A program made the position numbers and the translations under genes. A stretch of 64,000 bases of DNA. It comes from Plantago ovata. Lineage: Eukaryota > Streptophyta > Magnoliopsida > Lamiales > Plantaginaceae. The stretch lies in assembly GCA_028274465.1 (NCBI GenBank), contig CM051455.1, forward strand, positions 44,161,129 through 44,225,128, written 5' to 3'. Positions 36,733 through 48,169 of the stretch are shown in pieces (position 1 is the stretch's first letter; each line of letters opens with the position of its first letter). The notes under the pieces are model-generated. The model was not told the DNA's origin. It did not search any database and worked only from the letters and a program-made list of their open reading frames with translations.

Positions 36733-37089
36733 TAAAACAATAAAAGGCTGCATCAAACAAAGCAAACAAGAACAGTGAATAGAGAGCTTACTGGGTCGTG
36801 CTCTCTGTCAATAATGGAAGCTGCAACTATACACTTGGATGAATCCGGTTCGCCCCATCTCTCCACTATCTTAGCAGAGCCTCTTTCTCTCCTTCCTCAT
36901 CACGTGACTCAACAACTGTTCGACGAAATTACCCAACCAAAAACATAAGATTGGATACCAACAATTTAGCTATACAATCTGACATTTAAACTGTGCAACA
37001 CCGTACCTTTGACCAGGCCGAGAGCGTCAACAGCTAGAGCTCGAATCCGGGGACAGCCGGGGCTCTCCAACGTAGTAGTCCGTGGCATT

Positions 37090-38490
37090 TTGGCGGCGGC
37101 GGGGGTGGCGTTAGATGGTGGCGGAGCTGTTTTAGTAGTAATTTATTATGAATTATATATTATATAGGTCTCTATTGTACACTTGTTGATAAAATATCTC
37201 CTTTTTATCCATTAGAGTTGGAATAAAACTAAATATATCAATAATTTTTTTTATATCAAATATCAAAATAGTAATTTCAAAAGGAAAAAATACTTAATGG
37301 CACATGTACGCACCAGATTGAAACTGAATAAGTAAGATCAACGGTTTAAAATTGATTGGTAGGTCAATCAATTGATTGAATCAACAGGCTTATTATATTA
37401 CTTTAATAAATTACTCATTTTGATTATTTTTATCGGTATCTTTTGTATTTAATTACAAAACAGTTTTAAACTACAATAATAAAATTTTTATTAAATTATA
37501 TTATGAAAATTTAGGGTATATATATTGTATAGTATAATTTCGTCAAATATTGTGTCATTATAATTTTAGAGTACTCAGGGCTGAATTACATTGACCGAAA
37601 AAAAGTTAAAAAGGGTCATTTATATTTATACTGGAACAGAGTATCATGTTATCAAAGGTGCATTTTAGCATAAATATGATGTCATATTTTCTTATGTCTA
37701 CTTTTTTGTTTGAAAAAATTATATCGTGAATTTTTTGAACTTATTTAAATTGGACACACGGGTTAATAGAAATTTTTTCTTCGACCCTGTGGACCCATTG
37801 GTATAGAGTCGTACGCGGCACAATAGAGGAAACCGTAGTTGCAGTGACTCAAACGTGGGTGAGGTGTAAATTCCACTCCCTCGCTCAAATTCAGATCATC
37901 AGATGTCATAGGCGGAATGACGGAGGACGAGTGACATCACTACTAATTTTCTGAACCTCCTTTATTTATTTATTTATGACTTATTTTTTAACTTAATATT
38001 TGAATTGCTTCATCCTCATGCTCATCCAACATATAATACTCCCTCCATGGGTCCATTTGTAATTTTGTGTTATTATTATATGTAGTTACCCTTAAACTTG
38101 AACTTAAAAAAAAAAAATGAAGGGTGTATACTGTATCCAATACTCCAGTATCTTTAGCTGACAAACATGCATTTATCTTTTTCTGCATTGACATTCCAAA
38201 CTTTGACAGACCGGCAGTGGCGTCTTTGACTTTTAGGTAGCCCTGTGTAAAATTTTAGACGAGACCCAAGAAATAAATAAATAGATAAAATTTTATAGGA
38301 GCAAAAATATTGTCAAAAATCATCACATTCAAGTATTGAAATTATTTCCAAATACAAAATTCCAAACAAACTAAAAAGATCACTTGAAAAGTGCAACTCT
38401 TCTAGCATTCTTTGAGGCAGAAAATTAATTGAGAAAGAAGGAAAGCTTTTCGGGTCCCTTATCCGATTTTTTTTAAGGGTTTATATCACT
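37090..38490. other. Intergenic, AT-rich
   Basis: No conserved open frame is visible. It includes the upstream region of the WDR74-like relic with a GGCGGCGGCGGGGGTGGCG patch at 37093-37111, then long AT-rich sequence. Short phrases (such as TGATTGGTAGGTCAATCAAT at 37353-37372) recur inverted near 47875 and 56420, indicating a dispersed repeat. Confidence 0.4.
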
Positions 38491-39632
38491 TGAGGGGCCA
38501 GTTAGGACACCTAATAACAGAATAGGCCCCATTAGACCAACAATTACATATTAGGCCATAATATGGGTTTTTTGTGTTGACCAACACATATTTACAACAA
38601 TGTCATCAGCTCATTTTGGACAAAACAAACAAGGCCTTAACTCAATAGCAAGGTGAGACCTAAAATCTAATTGTATTTGAACACTAACGTTATTATTTTC
38701 CGATTATATTTTTCTTTTCTTTCTTTTCCTTTATTTTTTTTTTCTTCTTTTTGTCAACAATAACTTGTTTCCTACAAAATGTTATTTTAAAAAAAAATCA
38801 AAATTTTAAATGTAGAATTATTGTAAATACTAAATTATTGTAAATCATACACCAACAAAATTTATATTTCAAAACATGTCCCAACATTATTTTCAAAAAA
38901 AAGATCAATATTTTTTCTTTTTTCTTTTTCCTTTTTCCTTTTATATTTTTCTTTTTTTAATTCTTTTTCTTTTTTCTCTTCTTCTTCTCCAAAAGCTCCG
39001 GTAGCGGAGTTTTGTGAAACTCCGATTATAGTTGTAAGCTCCAGATCGAAGCTGTGCAAGCTCCGATCTCGAGCTTACACGCTCCAGCTCCTATAGTCGA
39101 AGCATTGCAAGCTCTGAGCTGGAGTTGTGCATGCTCTAGTCGAAGCCTTGCAAAGCTCCGGTGTCGGAGCTTTTGAAGAAAGAAAAAGGAAAAAAAAAAA
39201 AAAGAAAAAAGAAAAATATAAAAGGAAAAAGAATAAAGAACAAATATTGATTTTGTTTAAAAAATAATGTTGGGACATGTTTTGAAATATAAATTTTATT
39301 AGGGTTTGTTTAGAATAATTTTGTATTTATAATATATTTATATTTCAAAATTTTCATTTGTTTTTTAAAATAAAATTTGGTAGGAAAAAATAGCTTTATT
39401 GTTGATAAAAAAAAAGAAAAAGAAAAAGAAAAAAAAAAGAACGCAAAAATAAAAAGAAAATGTGTGTTGAAATACAATTACATGTTGGGCCTCTTGGTAA
39501 GGCTTGTTTGGTTGTTCACAAATGGAAATTTGGATAGGCGAATTAAGCCTGGTTTGGTCAAATTCGACCCCTAATTTGTAATTAAAAATCTAATGGGGCC
39601 TATTCTGTTATTAGGTGTTCTAATTGACCCCT
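38491..39632. mobile_element. Fold-back element with AGCTCC-rich core
   Basis: The outer inverted ends are ACACCTAATAACAGAATAGG plus CCCCATTAGA at 38508-38535 and its exact inverse at 39591-39617. Inner arms at 38858-38905 (TTTATATTTCAAAACATGTC...) return inverted at 39250-39300. Next come a pyrimidine-rich arm (38910-38990) and a purine-rich arm (39172-39245). The roughly 190-base core consists of short, imperfectly palindromic AGCTCCGAT/GAAGCT/CGGAGCT words. The whole could fold into one long hairpin. No ORF with a domain and no clear target duplication were seen. Confidence 0.7.
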
Positions 39633-39639
39633 AAAAAAA

Positions 39640-41379
39640 ATGGGCCCTTTTTTAAAATATTAGAATCCTATACTGGACTTTAGTGGCATGGGCTTAGGAC
39701 TAGGAGGCCCCCAGAAATGTGTGACCCTGTTCGGTCGATCTTACCGAACAGGCCAAAGGCCGCACCTGCAGACCGGTTAGGAGGTGTTTGATTTGCGTGA
39801 TAATAGAGATCAAACACTGTTTAAAATTACCGTTTCTCCATTTGGTCATGCAGATAAACTCGACTCGGAGAAGGAGAAACAGCTGCCCAAGAGAAACTCC
39901 ATGGGCAGGCTTCTCATTAGACTTCATATCTGATGTGGCGCCTAGGAGAATTTTCTCCTCATTTATCCTTCTCTCGAAATTTAAACACATTCTTCATGTT
40001 AGCTGATGTTCTCTCAGATTTTGGACCTAAAAAAGAATTCTATGGCCAGAGAAAGATAAGTCCACCACATTATGTTCTTCTTAATGGACCAAAGGGAAGG
40101 TAGGAGAAAGCCCACTATCCGGGACAAAAAATATGACCCGTGTAATGAACTTGTAAGAAAATCACGATTCACACACCAACACACCTTCAAGGCTTCAACA
40201 ATGTCAACAAACACACTCCTGCTGCAACTATCAAACAATCTTCACAACAACAAAGCAACAAGTAGAAGAACGAATAAGACGATTTATGTGGTTCTGTCAA
40301 AATAATAGACCTACATCCATGAGAACAACACTAGCAGCTCTTTTATTGGATTGAATAGTAAGAAAGGAAGGTCTAGTTATAAGTTACTCCTCTATACAGG
40401 AGCTTGAAACTCCAATTTATACTTATAAATCTGCAAAGCCTCTTTAATCAACTAATCTCTAAGGCAGTTGCATAAGTTGTTATACTTCAAATTAAAGATC
40501 AATCAATAATCCTAGCCTTTCGAATTAATCAAGCAATCCTAGCCGATGACTAACGATCCAACTAAATATGAGAAGTAGAGTATTCTATCTAAATCTATAT
40601 GAGGAATGAATCCTATCTTGGCTCAACTACCATCTCCATGTATTTCGTGATGTGCCCAACACTGCAACACATGCCGTGTCTACCCCATATGAGTGCAAGC
40701 GTTGGTCATGGTCAAGGCCCATCACTACGCACATGAGATGTATATTGACCTCAAGTCGAAGGACTACTTCATCACCCTACAAAACGATACTCCCGTAGAC
40801 ACAAAAATAGAATCTACCAAACGGTTTCTCGGTGGGTATACCAGTACTCCTCTAAGAGTACCTATGTGTCAATCACAAGTCCAGTACTTTATAGCTGTGA
40901 GATCGACTATATCCTCTAAGGAAGTGATGCAGACCACATACCGACTTATCGTATATTGCCGATATCCTTTTCTCGATAATCATTAGTCGGGACCAGTTTA
41001 TGAGCTATGTTATGTTGCTCAAGTTCTCACGCACTTGACAACTACAATATCCTCATGGGAATATTAGCACAGATAATATCAGACAATCAGACAATATAAT
41101 ACTATGCAAATATATGGTTTACATCAAATGTACAACCTCTATAAAAATAGAATGTGATCAAGTATAAATGTCCCCAGGTATGATTGTCTCTATTACATAT
41201 ATACTAACAAAGGACACCCAACACCAAATTACGGAAGACCAAAATCGCGGAGGACATGGACTTAGAAGACCAAAAGTGCAATTTACCCCTAACGTGGTCT
41301 GGTTTTGCAGATTGGTGATGGATAAGGAGATTCGTGTAAAATTGACCTGATTATCTAGAAATGCAAGGAGGCTGGTATC
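39640..41379. other. Unclassified repeat-like region
   Basis: Contains phrases typical of plant LTR or hAT debris (GGAGGTGTTTGATTTGCGTG at 39780-39799) but no readable protein domain. Open frames at 40693-40986 and 41168-41350 (+) are not recognised. Confidence 0.3.
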
Positions 41380-41740
41380 ATTATTATTTGGCCGATTATT
41401 AATATTGGTACGCCGCGATACAGTTGAATTCAATAATACCATTGTTGGTGAGGTGAGTTTTCACAAGTTTGTTATGGATGGGAATGAAGTTGTGGAAATG
41501 AAGGATCTGGGAGACGCTGTGATATTTGTAGGGAGGAATGCATCGTTCTCGGTGAATAAGGCCTATGAGATTCCAAGCCATGAGCTTAATTGTGTATACG
41601 TTACTAATCATGAAAAGCATTCTAATAGAATTATTGACGATGCATAATAGCAAGTAAAGCCATATAACTTGAAGGATCGAACAGAATCCGCAGCCTCTAC
41701 CCATCGGGTATGTACAAGATAACTCCGACAGGCTCACGTA
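41380..41740 (+). pseudogene. DUF295/KIB-type F-box protein fragment
   Basis: The plus strand reads VEFNNTIVGEVSFHKFVMDG, then VEMKDLGDAVIFVGRNASFS, then NCVYVTN. This matches the C-terminal part of plant DUF295 (KIB1-4 beta-propeller) proteins, in which 'LGD.a.FvGrnasfsv' and 'n.iYfTd' are hallmarks. A stop at 41645-41650 is followed in another frame by YNLKDRTE, the usual closing segment, so the frame is broken. The F-box and most of the propeller are missing. Confidence 0.65.
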
Positions 41741-42239
41741 GCTTGCAAACCATGTGAATCAAGTTAAACCGCATAAGAGCGACATATTCTGGTCCAAAAC
41801 GACATAATCACAATTTTTTTGAAATTTAAATCAGTGACCAAGAGGAAATGTTCCTCTCTCTCATGAATTTTTATAGGTTAATCCGTATAAAGACTCTAAA
41901 CAATAAATAGACGCCTAGTAAATAAAAAAAATGGAAATAACAATGGCACGACAAACATGAATGCTACACAGCATTATTGCAAATGTTTTGGGGAAAATGA
42001 CTTCCTTTTGACAATTCTATTTTACACTTGGACTTTTGAAAGTTTTAACTCCACCAAACATGAAAATTTTAAACAAAAAATTATCATACGTAATGTTTTT
42101 TCTTTTTCAATTCCAATTCTTGAACTTTGGTTGTTTTATTAATTAGTGGCTTGTTTTGCTCAACTACATAGGATGACGGAGGACGATTGATGTCATCAAA
42201 TAATTTCATGAACCTCCTTTATTTATTTATGATTTATTG

Positions 42240-42643
42240 TATAGAGTTAATCTCACATTAGTACCCTGATAGACGCCCTAATATCATATTTGTTCCCATT
42301 AGATTAACAATTACATCCTAGTACATGAAAATGGATTTTTGGGTTGACTTTGTTGTAATTACACAATTGCCATTGGATGATCCAAACAAGGCCTTAACTT
42401 TCTTTTTCTTTTTTATTTGTTTCTTAAATTACATAATTTCTAAAACTTTATTACACTATAAACTTACTATTAAAAATGAAATATCACAAAAGTAAAATAT
42501 ATATTAAAAAATAAAAATAAAAAAAAATTAAAGAAGATCGGAGCTCCAGTGAGTGAAGTTCACATCTCCGATTTGGGGCGTGAAGCTCCAGATCGGAGCT
42601 TCACAACCCCAATCGGAGCTGTGAAGCTCCAAATCGGAGCTTC
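42240..42643. mobile_element. Half of a second fold-back element with AGCTCC core
   Basis: AT-rich left part, then at 42535-42643 repeated words GATCGGAGCTCC, TGAAGCTCCAGATCGGAGCT and TGTGAAGCTCCAAATCGGAG. The core is of the same kind as in the element at 38491-39632. It is cut exactly at 42643/42644, where LINE sequence shared with 63051 begins; its other arm is absent. Confidence 0.55.
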
Positions 42644-42813
42644 CAATGTCTTCCAAATCGCTTATGAATCCGTAGTGCATTACATTGTTTCACATGTGTT
42701 TCAAGAAGGGCAGCTATACTTACTTGAAGTTTTTTGAGGTAGGAGCCAACCTCCAAATGTTTAGTTGCTTGAGTCATACCCCTAACATTCCAGGCTGTCA
42801 ACATTGATTCCAT
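42604..42813 (-). pseudogene. 5' end of LINE ORF2 (endonuclease start), truncated
   Basis: MESMLTAWNVRGMTQATKHL and LQVSIAALLETHVKQ are the opening of a LINE endonuclease domain (WNVRG and LETH motifs). After 42644 the frame runs into the fold-back core. The same LINE sequence continues much further in the copy at 62186-63220, so this copy was cut at the duplication border. Confidence 0.75.
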
Positions 42814-43605
42814 GTTTTCGCCCCTACTTTAAGGGCACCCACTTTCTCCACACGTCCCAAATAATCAATTCCGTCGACCAACATTTTCAACTAGTGCAAA
42901 CCAAACATGCCCTTACTCAATTTACAAATTAAGTTTTTTTTTCTTCTTTTTTTTTTTCCTTTTTCTTCTTCTTTATTATTTTTATTTTTTATTTTTCCTT
43001 CTTCTTTATAGGTGCCGGAATAAAGGTGCCGGATTCCGCTCCATAGCAGCTCCAATCGGAGCTGCTGACACCTCCAGATCAGAGCTGTTTCAGCTCCGAT
43101 ATATATGCTGACAAAGTTACCGGCGTCGGTACCTTTGAAGAATAAGAAGAAGATTTTTTTTAAAAAATTGAGATTTGACTTGAATTTAAATTTTGTGGGG
43201 GTTCGTTTTGTAATTATATTTGAGACCTATTTACATGTTAGATAAGTTATGTGGGTTCATTTTGAATTAATTAGTGTTAATATTGTAAAATAGAAAATAT
43301 TTGAGGCTAATGTATAATAAATTTGAAAAGAAAAAGTAAAATAATTCATGTTACCCAAAAAGGAAAAAAGGTTGTGGTAATTCATGATAGTAATGATAAC
43401 AATTACTTAAACAATGTAGAAAAATGAGCGCAACATACTCCAAAAAAGAGATAAGATTACAAAATAAATAATAGGAAGGAACTGTTACTTATAGATTACA
43501 CAAAAATAATCTCCTAGATCCTCCCTTGCTTTTCATTTTCTCTATGTGTTGTTTCTACTCACAACTCGCTTATCTTAATCTTAGTAGCTACAGCAGCTTC
43601 ACAAA
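42644..43605. repeat. Segment shared with the window's right edge (63051-64000)
   Basis: From CAATGTCTTCCAAATCGC onward this segment and 63051-64000 are nearly identical (offset 20407 falling to 20405). It comprises the LINE start, a pyrimidine-rich stretch, GGTGCCGG/AGCTCC-rich words at 43010-43130 and the 3' end of a polygalacturonase gene. This shows that a further polygalacturonase unit of the first type begins at the right edge. Confidence 0.9.
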
Positions 43606-45173
43606 TGGCCGGTGTAGTCTGGCCTCCAACAATAGGTTCAACATTAGAACATTTACTTGTCGCAGGACTACCACATGTGGATTTTAGATCAATATCTGCA
43701 ATATTTACATTTTTGCATGGTGTTGTCTTGCTGCAAGCAAGTACCACAGCATCTTCTAGGGATGATGTTCCTTTAACATTCTTTATGGTTACATCACTGA
43801 TCTCAATGAGTGAATCAGACTTCACCAAAAACAAATAAATGTTAGTTTTCATGTTCTTTATATAATTATATATGCACTTTCTATTCATATGGCAACAATC
43901 ACATAAATCGATTTGATTAAAGGTATTCTTAAGAATAATTGTTTTGGACTTACATTCACGCTGCATTGGTTATTTGGGCAGTATTCTTGATCAATGATGA
44001 TTGGATTTTGTACGTTATCCATGACAAGGTTTTCAAAAACCAATTTTGAGACTCGAGTTTTCACTGGAGAAGAGGGCCATGTTTTGATACGAACACCATT
44101 TGTTGTCCCTTTTAGTGTACAATTGCTGACATAAATGCCGGTCACATCCTTCTCTTCTGGATACTTTCCAAGGCTTCCAACACTGATCCCATGACCGGGA
44201 CCACATGTCACTTTGGTTATGTTGAATTCTTGCGAATCATCTCCAATGGAGATGCAATCATCTCCGGTTTGTATTATCGTATCAAGAACATTTACATTCT
44301 GTGAACGAGCCAAGTGCATTCCATCTGTGTTTGGGGAATCTTCGGGTGCAGATATTGTAACTTTCTCGAAAGTTACATTTTTTCCATCGATCAGATTCAT
44401 GTGGAAACCCTTGCTGTCTTTAGAAGTCATGTCGTGGAAATGCATGTTGGTGATGGAAAAAAAGCCCAAGTTCTGCATACATGAATGTTTTAGTTATGAA
44501 ATTTATATATTCTTGCATAATGTAAATATAAATTATATGGATATTATATCTTCATGTATTCTAATTCATATGTGACATGTTGATAAATTCTATGAATTGA
44601 ATATTTCAAAAGAAAAAAAAAATGTGAGCACTTACGTTACTCAATGGTTTACACTTAGAATTCTTGACACAATCATTGTTCTTCCAATCTTGTTGGCCTT
44701 TACCATCGAAAACTCCACCACCAGAGATATCTATGTCGTTAACGTTCATTATAGTAATCCAGGCACACTCTGATTTTGGGAGATTTCCTGTGGCTTCCAC
44801 TGTACCCTCAATGCAAAGCCCAATTGGAACCTTGTTTGGTCCAAGTAATTCTATTTGTCCTAGTTTCCATGTCCCTTTTGGAATCACTACTTTGCTGGCT
44901 GAAGTACAAGCACACGCCTCCTTCCACGCTTTCAGTAAAGCCTACACTCAAATACAAATTGTTAATGAAAAATGTTCTCGTGAGTGAAATAGACACACCG
45001 CCATGGGATAGGCAAGAATATATACCGTCAAATTACATAAATCGTACCTCAGAAATATCACCACCAGGTTTTGCACCATACTGTGTGATGACATAATCTG
45101 CAGACTCAACCTCAACAATGTATGCTAACAATGCAAAAGCACAAAGGATTGGTGCAACTATTTTATGATCCAT
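43559..45173 (-). CDS. Polygalacturonase (GH28), copy 1
   Basis: A secreted pectin-degrading glycosidase of the exopolygalacturonase/pollen-type clade. The exons are 45173-45048, 44941-44636, 44472-43954 and 43819-43559, all GT-AG and in frame, giving 403 residues. A hydrophobic signal peptide (residues 1-24, IVAPILCAFALLAYIVEVES) precedes DYVITQYGAKPGGD. The GH28 signatures are all present: SPNTDG (Asn192-Gly195), GDDC (catalytic Asp215/Asp216), CGPGHG (His238) and RIK (272-274). Intron 3 is 134 bases and breaks frame if retained; its acceptor is GTGAAG rather than GTGCAG as in the other copies. It is the least similar of the three full copies and lies first in the tandem array. Confidence 0.93.
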
Positions 45174-45250
45174 AACTTTTTTGAATGATATGTTGATATA
45201 AGACAAATATTATCCTTCAAGATGATGTTTGTAAATAAAAGTATGATTGA

Positions 45251-45258
45251 ATTTATAG
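45251..45258 (-). promoter_or_regulatory. TATA box of polygalacturonase copy 1
   Basis: CTATAAAT on the minus strand, about 80 bases before the ATG at 45173. The same motif is kept at the same place before copies 2 and 3. Confidence 0.55.
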
Positions 45259-45471
45259 TGTTTATACTGGGAAAATAATTGTGGTCCTTATGAGATAAGA
45301 TGCAATGTTTTGGTTCAACTTATTTATCTCATTTTTCGAAGTGTTGCTTCATTCACCAAAAATAGACTCTCCAAAAGTGAAAAGAAACATTGTTACTGCA
45401 TGGTAAATTCACTTGCTATATTTTTTATTATTCTTATTTTTTTTTTAAATAATAAAATGCTAATTTTATTA

Positions 45472-46690
45472 TTACATAAAGTTAGATGGAAGTCTAGCAA
45501 CAAACTGTGCACCCAACACTTTCTGAATATAAAAACTCAATCTATGGAAAAGAAAAACACCACTCTTAGCATTATTAGAGTGACTAACAAAAGATGTTTG
45601 AGGCGGAAAAGTGTATCCAAAACCTCCTTGCTGAGCTCCCCAAACGTAGATAAAGCAAAAAGGATGAACGGGTAACCGTTCTCTGCACACTTGGACGGAT
45701 ACTTCCTCTTTTCTTCTCTACGACATTGTGCAATGCAACCCAGGGCCCAGGAACTCACCCCACCACCAACAAATGGAGAGATACCAGTCACATCCAAACA
45801 TGCGTCTCTCTCCCTTATTGAACAGCAACTGGTCTGCTGGTCTTAGTTCATGCCCGTCCTCAGAGAGAAACCCATAGCGGCCTCCTTCCGCACATCAACG
45901 CCAAATTTGGAGAAGATATCAACTAAAGTATCACGTACTAGAATATGCCTATACTTCACACCTACATCACTAGAATAGTGAACAGTGTGGTATTACGCAC
46001 TAGAATATGCTTATACTTCACACCTACATCACTAGAATAGTGAACAGCGTGGTATCACGCACTAGAATATGCCTATACTTCACCCCACTGGTCCATCCGG
46101 TGCGCATTACAACTCGAAGAAAGAGTACCTTCAAAGAACAACGGAACCGCAGGCCGATAACCTAACATAGCACTGAATTGTCGTTGGTTCATCCGCTGCC
46201 CCAACCCATCAATAGGAATGGTGAACAAGAAATTCTGAGCGTGTGGAGCACAATTGCTACTGAGCAAAGCAACATGACGTTGAGTTAAACTGAAATGTGA
46301 CGCAATGCGTGCCTCAATGACACCAAAAGTCTTCATCAATTGGGGGCAGGAGAGCTACTGATGACAGAAAGAACATCAACATTGCGGAACGCTTAAATTC
46401 TTCATGAGCATGCTGAAAAGAAGGTCCTGACTCCTGAGGAGATAATACCAGATTTCGACAGGATATATCCTATCATGCAAAGTGCTAGACTGTAAGCGAG
46501 AGGTGAGGAAGGCGTAACGCATGACATCTTCAACATACAAGATACCGGGACCACCTAATTTGATAGGAAGAGTAGCAAGCTGCCACTACCAATACCAAAA
46601 ACCGGCTATAAACCAGTAACAATCTTCTCAAAACAGGTATGCAAAGTCTGATCAAACTGAGTCTGGCATCCCCAAGAGAGGGGGGGGGGG
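45472..46690 (-). pseudogene. Reverse-transcriptase-like relic, copy 1
   Basis: Minus-strand pieces in order are LATLPIKLGGPGILYVEDVM and RYAFLTSRLQSSTLHDRI (about 46630-46480), FLFTIPIDGLGQRMNQRQFS and YRPAVPLFF (46339-46073), CLDVTGISPF (about 45800) and finally LGAQFVARLPSNFM (45472). This order matches the C-terminal part of a widespread plant reverse-transcriptase-like family ending in a 'GaQ.vsRLPtNf' tail. Frames change several times and a 61-base tandem duplication interrupts it, so it is dead. It occupies the upstream region of polygalacturonase copy 1 and is repeated before copy 2. Confidence 0.6.
45930..46083. repeat. 61-bp tandem repeat within the RT relic
   Basis: About two and a half units of a sequence beginning ACTAGAATATGCCTATACTT and containing CACTAGAATAGTGAACAG, itself a small inverted repeat (CACTA...TAGTG). 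An equivalent array is present at 52656-52809. Confidence 0.8.
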
Positions 46691-46720
46691 CATTATTATT
46701 ATATATAAAATCCTAATCCT

Positions 46721-47471
46721 CACTTATGATGCTGAAACTAATGAAACTAACATTTTGTTGTTGTAATTATCAGTTGTGATGCTGAAACTAATGAAACTAG
46801 TTTTTGTGTTGCTGGATCTAGCATTTTTGTTGCTGAAACTAATGAAAATAGCATTTTTGTTGCTGAAACTAATGAAAATAGCATTTTTGTTGTTGAAACT
46901 AATGAAATTAACATTAATGATGCTGAAACTAGTATTAACGGTTAGTTTTATATAGTTTCAGCTAGTTTATGAAACTAATTTTTTTTTTATCTGAAACTAG
47001 TTTAATTATGAAACTAGCTTTTATGTGTTGAAACTAATTTTTTTCAGTGAAAATAATGATTTACATTTTTTTAAATTTAGTTTCCATATTTGTAATTGTT
47101 TTAGTTTAACATAAATAAGTTTTTAGAGTTAATTTAATCATTTTATAGTTAGTTTCAACGTAAAATAAAATTAACAACTAGTTTCAACTGTTAATTTCAG
47201 GAAAAATATAAAATTGAGAGTTAGTTTCATCTAGTTTCAGTAATTTTTAGCTAGTTTCAACAAATTTCAGTGATTTTTAGCTAGTTTCAGCTAGTCTCGA
47301 ATAGTTTCAGAACCAAAACTAGATTTCTGATGTCAAATTTGTTATTAAATCCAGCTGAGCGAGATTTTAAAATCCATTTCTGTAGGCGGATTTCAAAAAT
47401 TCTTATTAAATCCACTTGAGCGAGTTTTTGAAGTCCTCACCTATTGGAAGTAGCGACACTTTTGTAGTAAT
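46721..47471. mobile_element. CACTA-like element remnant with subterminal repeats
   Basis: The left half is crowded with TGAAACTA words (GCTGAAACTAATGAAACTAA and variants) and the right half with their inverse, TAGTTTCA. The right edge read inverted is TACTACAAAAGTGTCGCTAC, one base off a CACTACAAA-type terminus. No transposase and no intact left end are visible. The corresponding remnant in the second block is more complete on the left (about 55080-56023). Confidence 0.5.
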
Positions 47472-48169
47472 TGATTATTGGAGGTGGATGTTTTTATAAT
47501 TTATTTTGTGTATTGATTTATTTATATATTTTTCCCTTTATAAATCAACCTCAAACTTCTTTACGTACCATGTGATATACAATTCTCATCATGATCATCA
47601 CCTTACACTAGCAAGTCAAATCCGTTCACCAATAATCAATGATAAATAAGAAACGAACGCCTTGGGTTTGGTTGACTCTTGCGGCAAAATAATATTTATC
47701 CTTTGTACCTCTCAACTCTAAAGTTCTAATGACGCCACTTTGATTTCACTTGGCTTAAATACATTAGCTTAGCTCAAAATCGGATCCTACACTAACTAAT
47801 GTTCAGGCCCATCTTAATTTATCACTCCCATAAAATTTAAAGTATTAAAGTAAACAAGTTGATTTACCCAATTGATTGACCTACCAATCAATTTTAATCC
47901 GTTGATCTTGCTTATCCAATTTAAATATGGTGCGTACATGTGTCATTATTTAATTATAAGGTGTAGGGTCCGAATCATGTTGGCGTGATTTTTCTCTATT
48001 ATTTGTATCATTATTTTAGTTGAAGGTGTTGGGTTCGAATCATATTGACGTAATTTTTTTCTGTTTTATTTATTCTCTTCTTAAATTTTTATTTTTAACA
48101 TAAAGTTGCATGGTCGTATTATACCTAATTTAAAAATAACCATGATGTGTTTTTATAAAAAAAGACATA

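Larger units (their letters stand above)
33999..37088 (-). pseudogene. WDR74/NSA1-like WD-repeat gene, 5' half only
   Basis: Four exons join with correct GT-AG borders. Exon 1 is 37088-37007 (MPRTTTLESPGCPRIRALAV..., ends after one base of a codon). Exon 2 is 36915-36792 (VVESRDEEGEKEA..., KIVERWGEPDSSKCIVAASI). Exon 3 is 34255-34226, only 30 bases (LLGIARKNGS). Exon 4 is 34135-33999 (VELINAVNGNPYVHI..., ending in a donor GTAATG). The wording fits the start of plant WDR74/NSA1 homologues, nucleolar factors of 60S ribosome assembly. Exon 2 has two extra bases (CT near 36875) that break the frame, and no later exons are found before the LRR fragment at 33660, so it is a truncated pseudogene. 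Intron 2 holds a Mutator-like element. Confidence 0.65.

Noticed and set aside
39140-39180. AGCTCC words as transcription-factor sites
   Set aside because: Their arrangement as nested palindromes inside a fold-back structure, and recurrence at other elements, is better explained as transposon core.
41168-41350. 60-codon ORF before the DUF295 fragment as its N-terminus
   Set aside because: No F-box or propeller-like text is visible and the frame is not continuous with the fragment.
44213-44575. Plus-strand ORFs over the polygalacturonase genes
   Set aside because: They are antisense shadows conserved only because the genes themselves are duplicated.
45900-46090. CRISPR-like repeat spacing
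   Set aside because: Only two and a half adjoining 61-base units with no spacers; a plain tandem duplication in a plant sequence.
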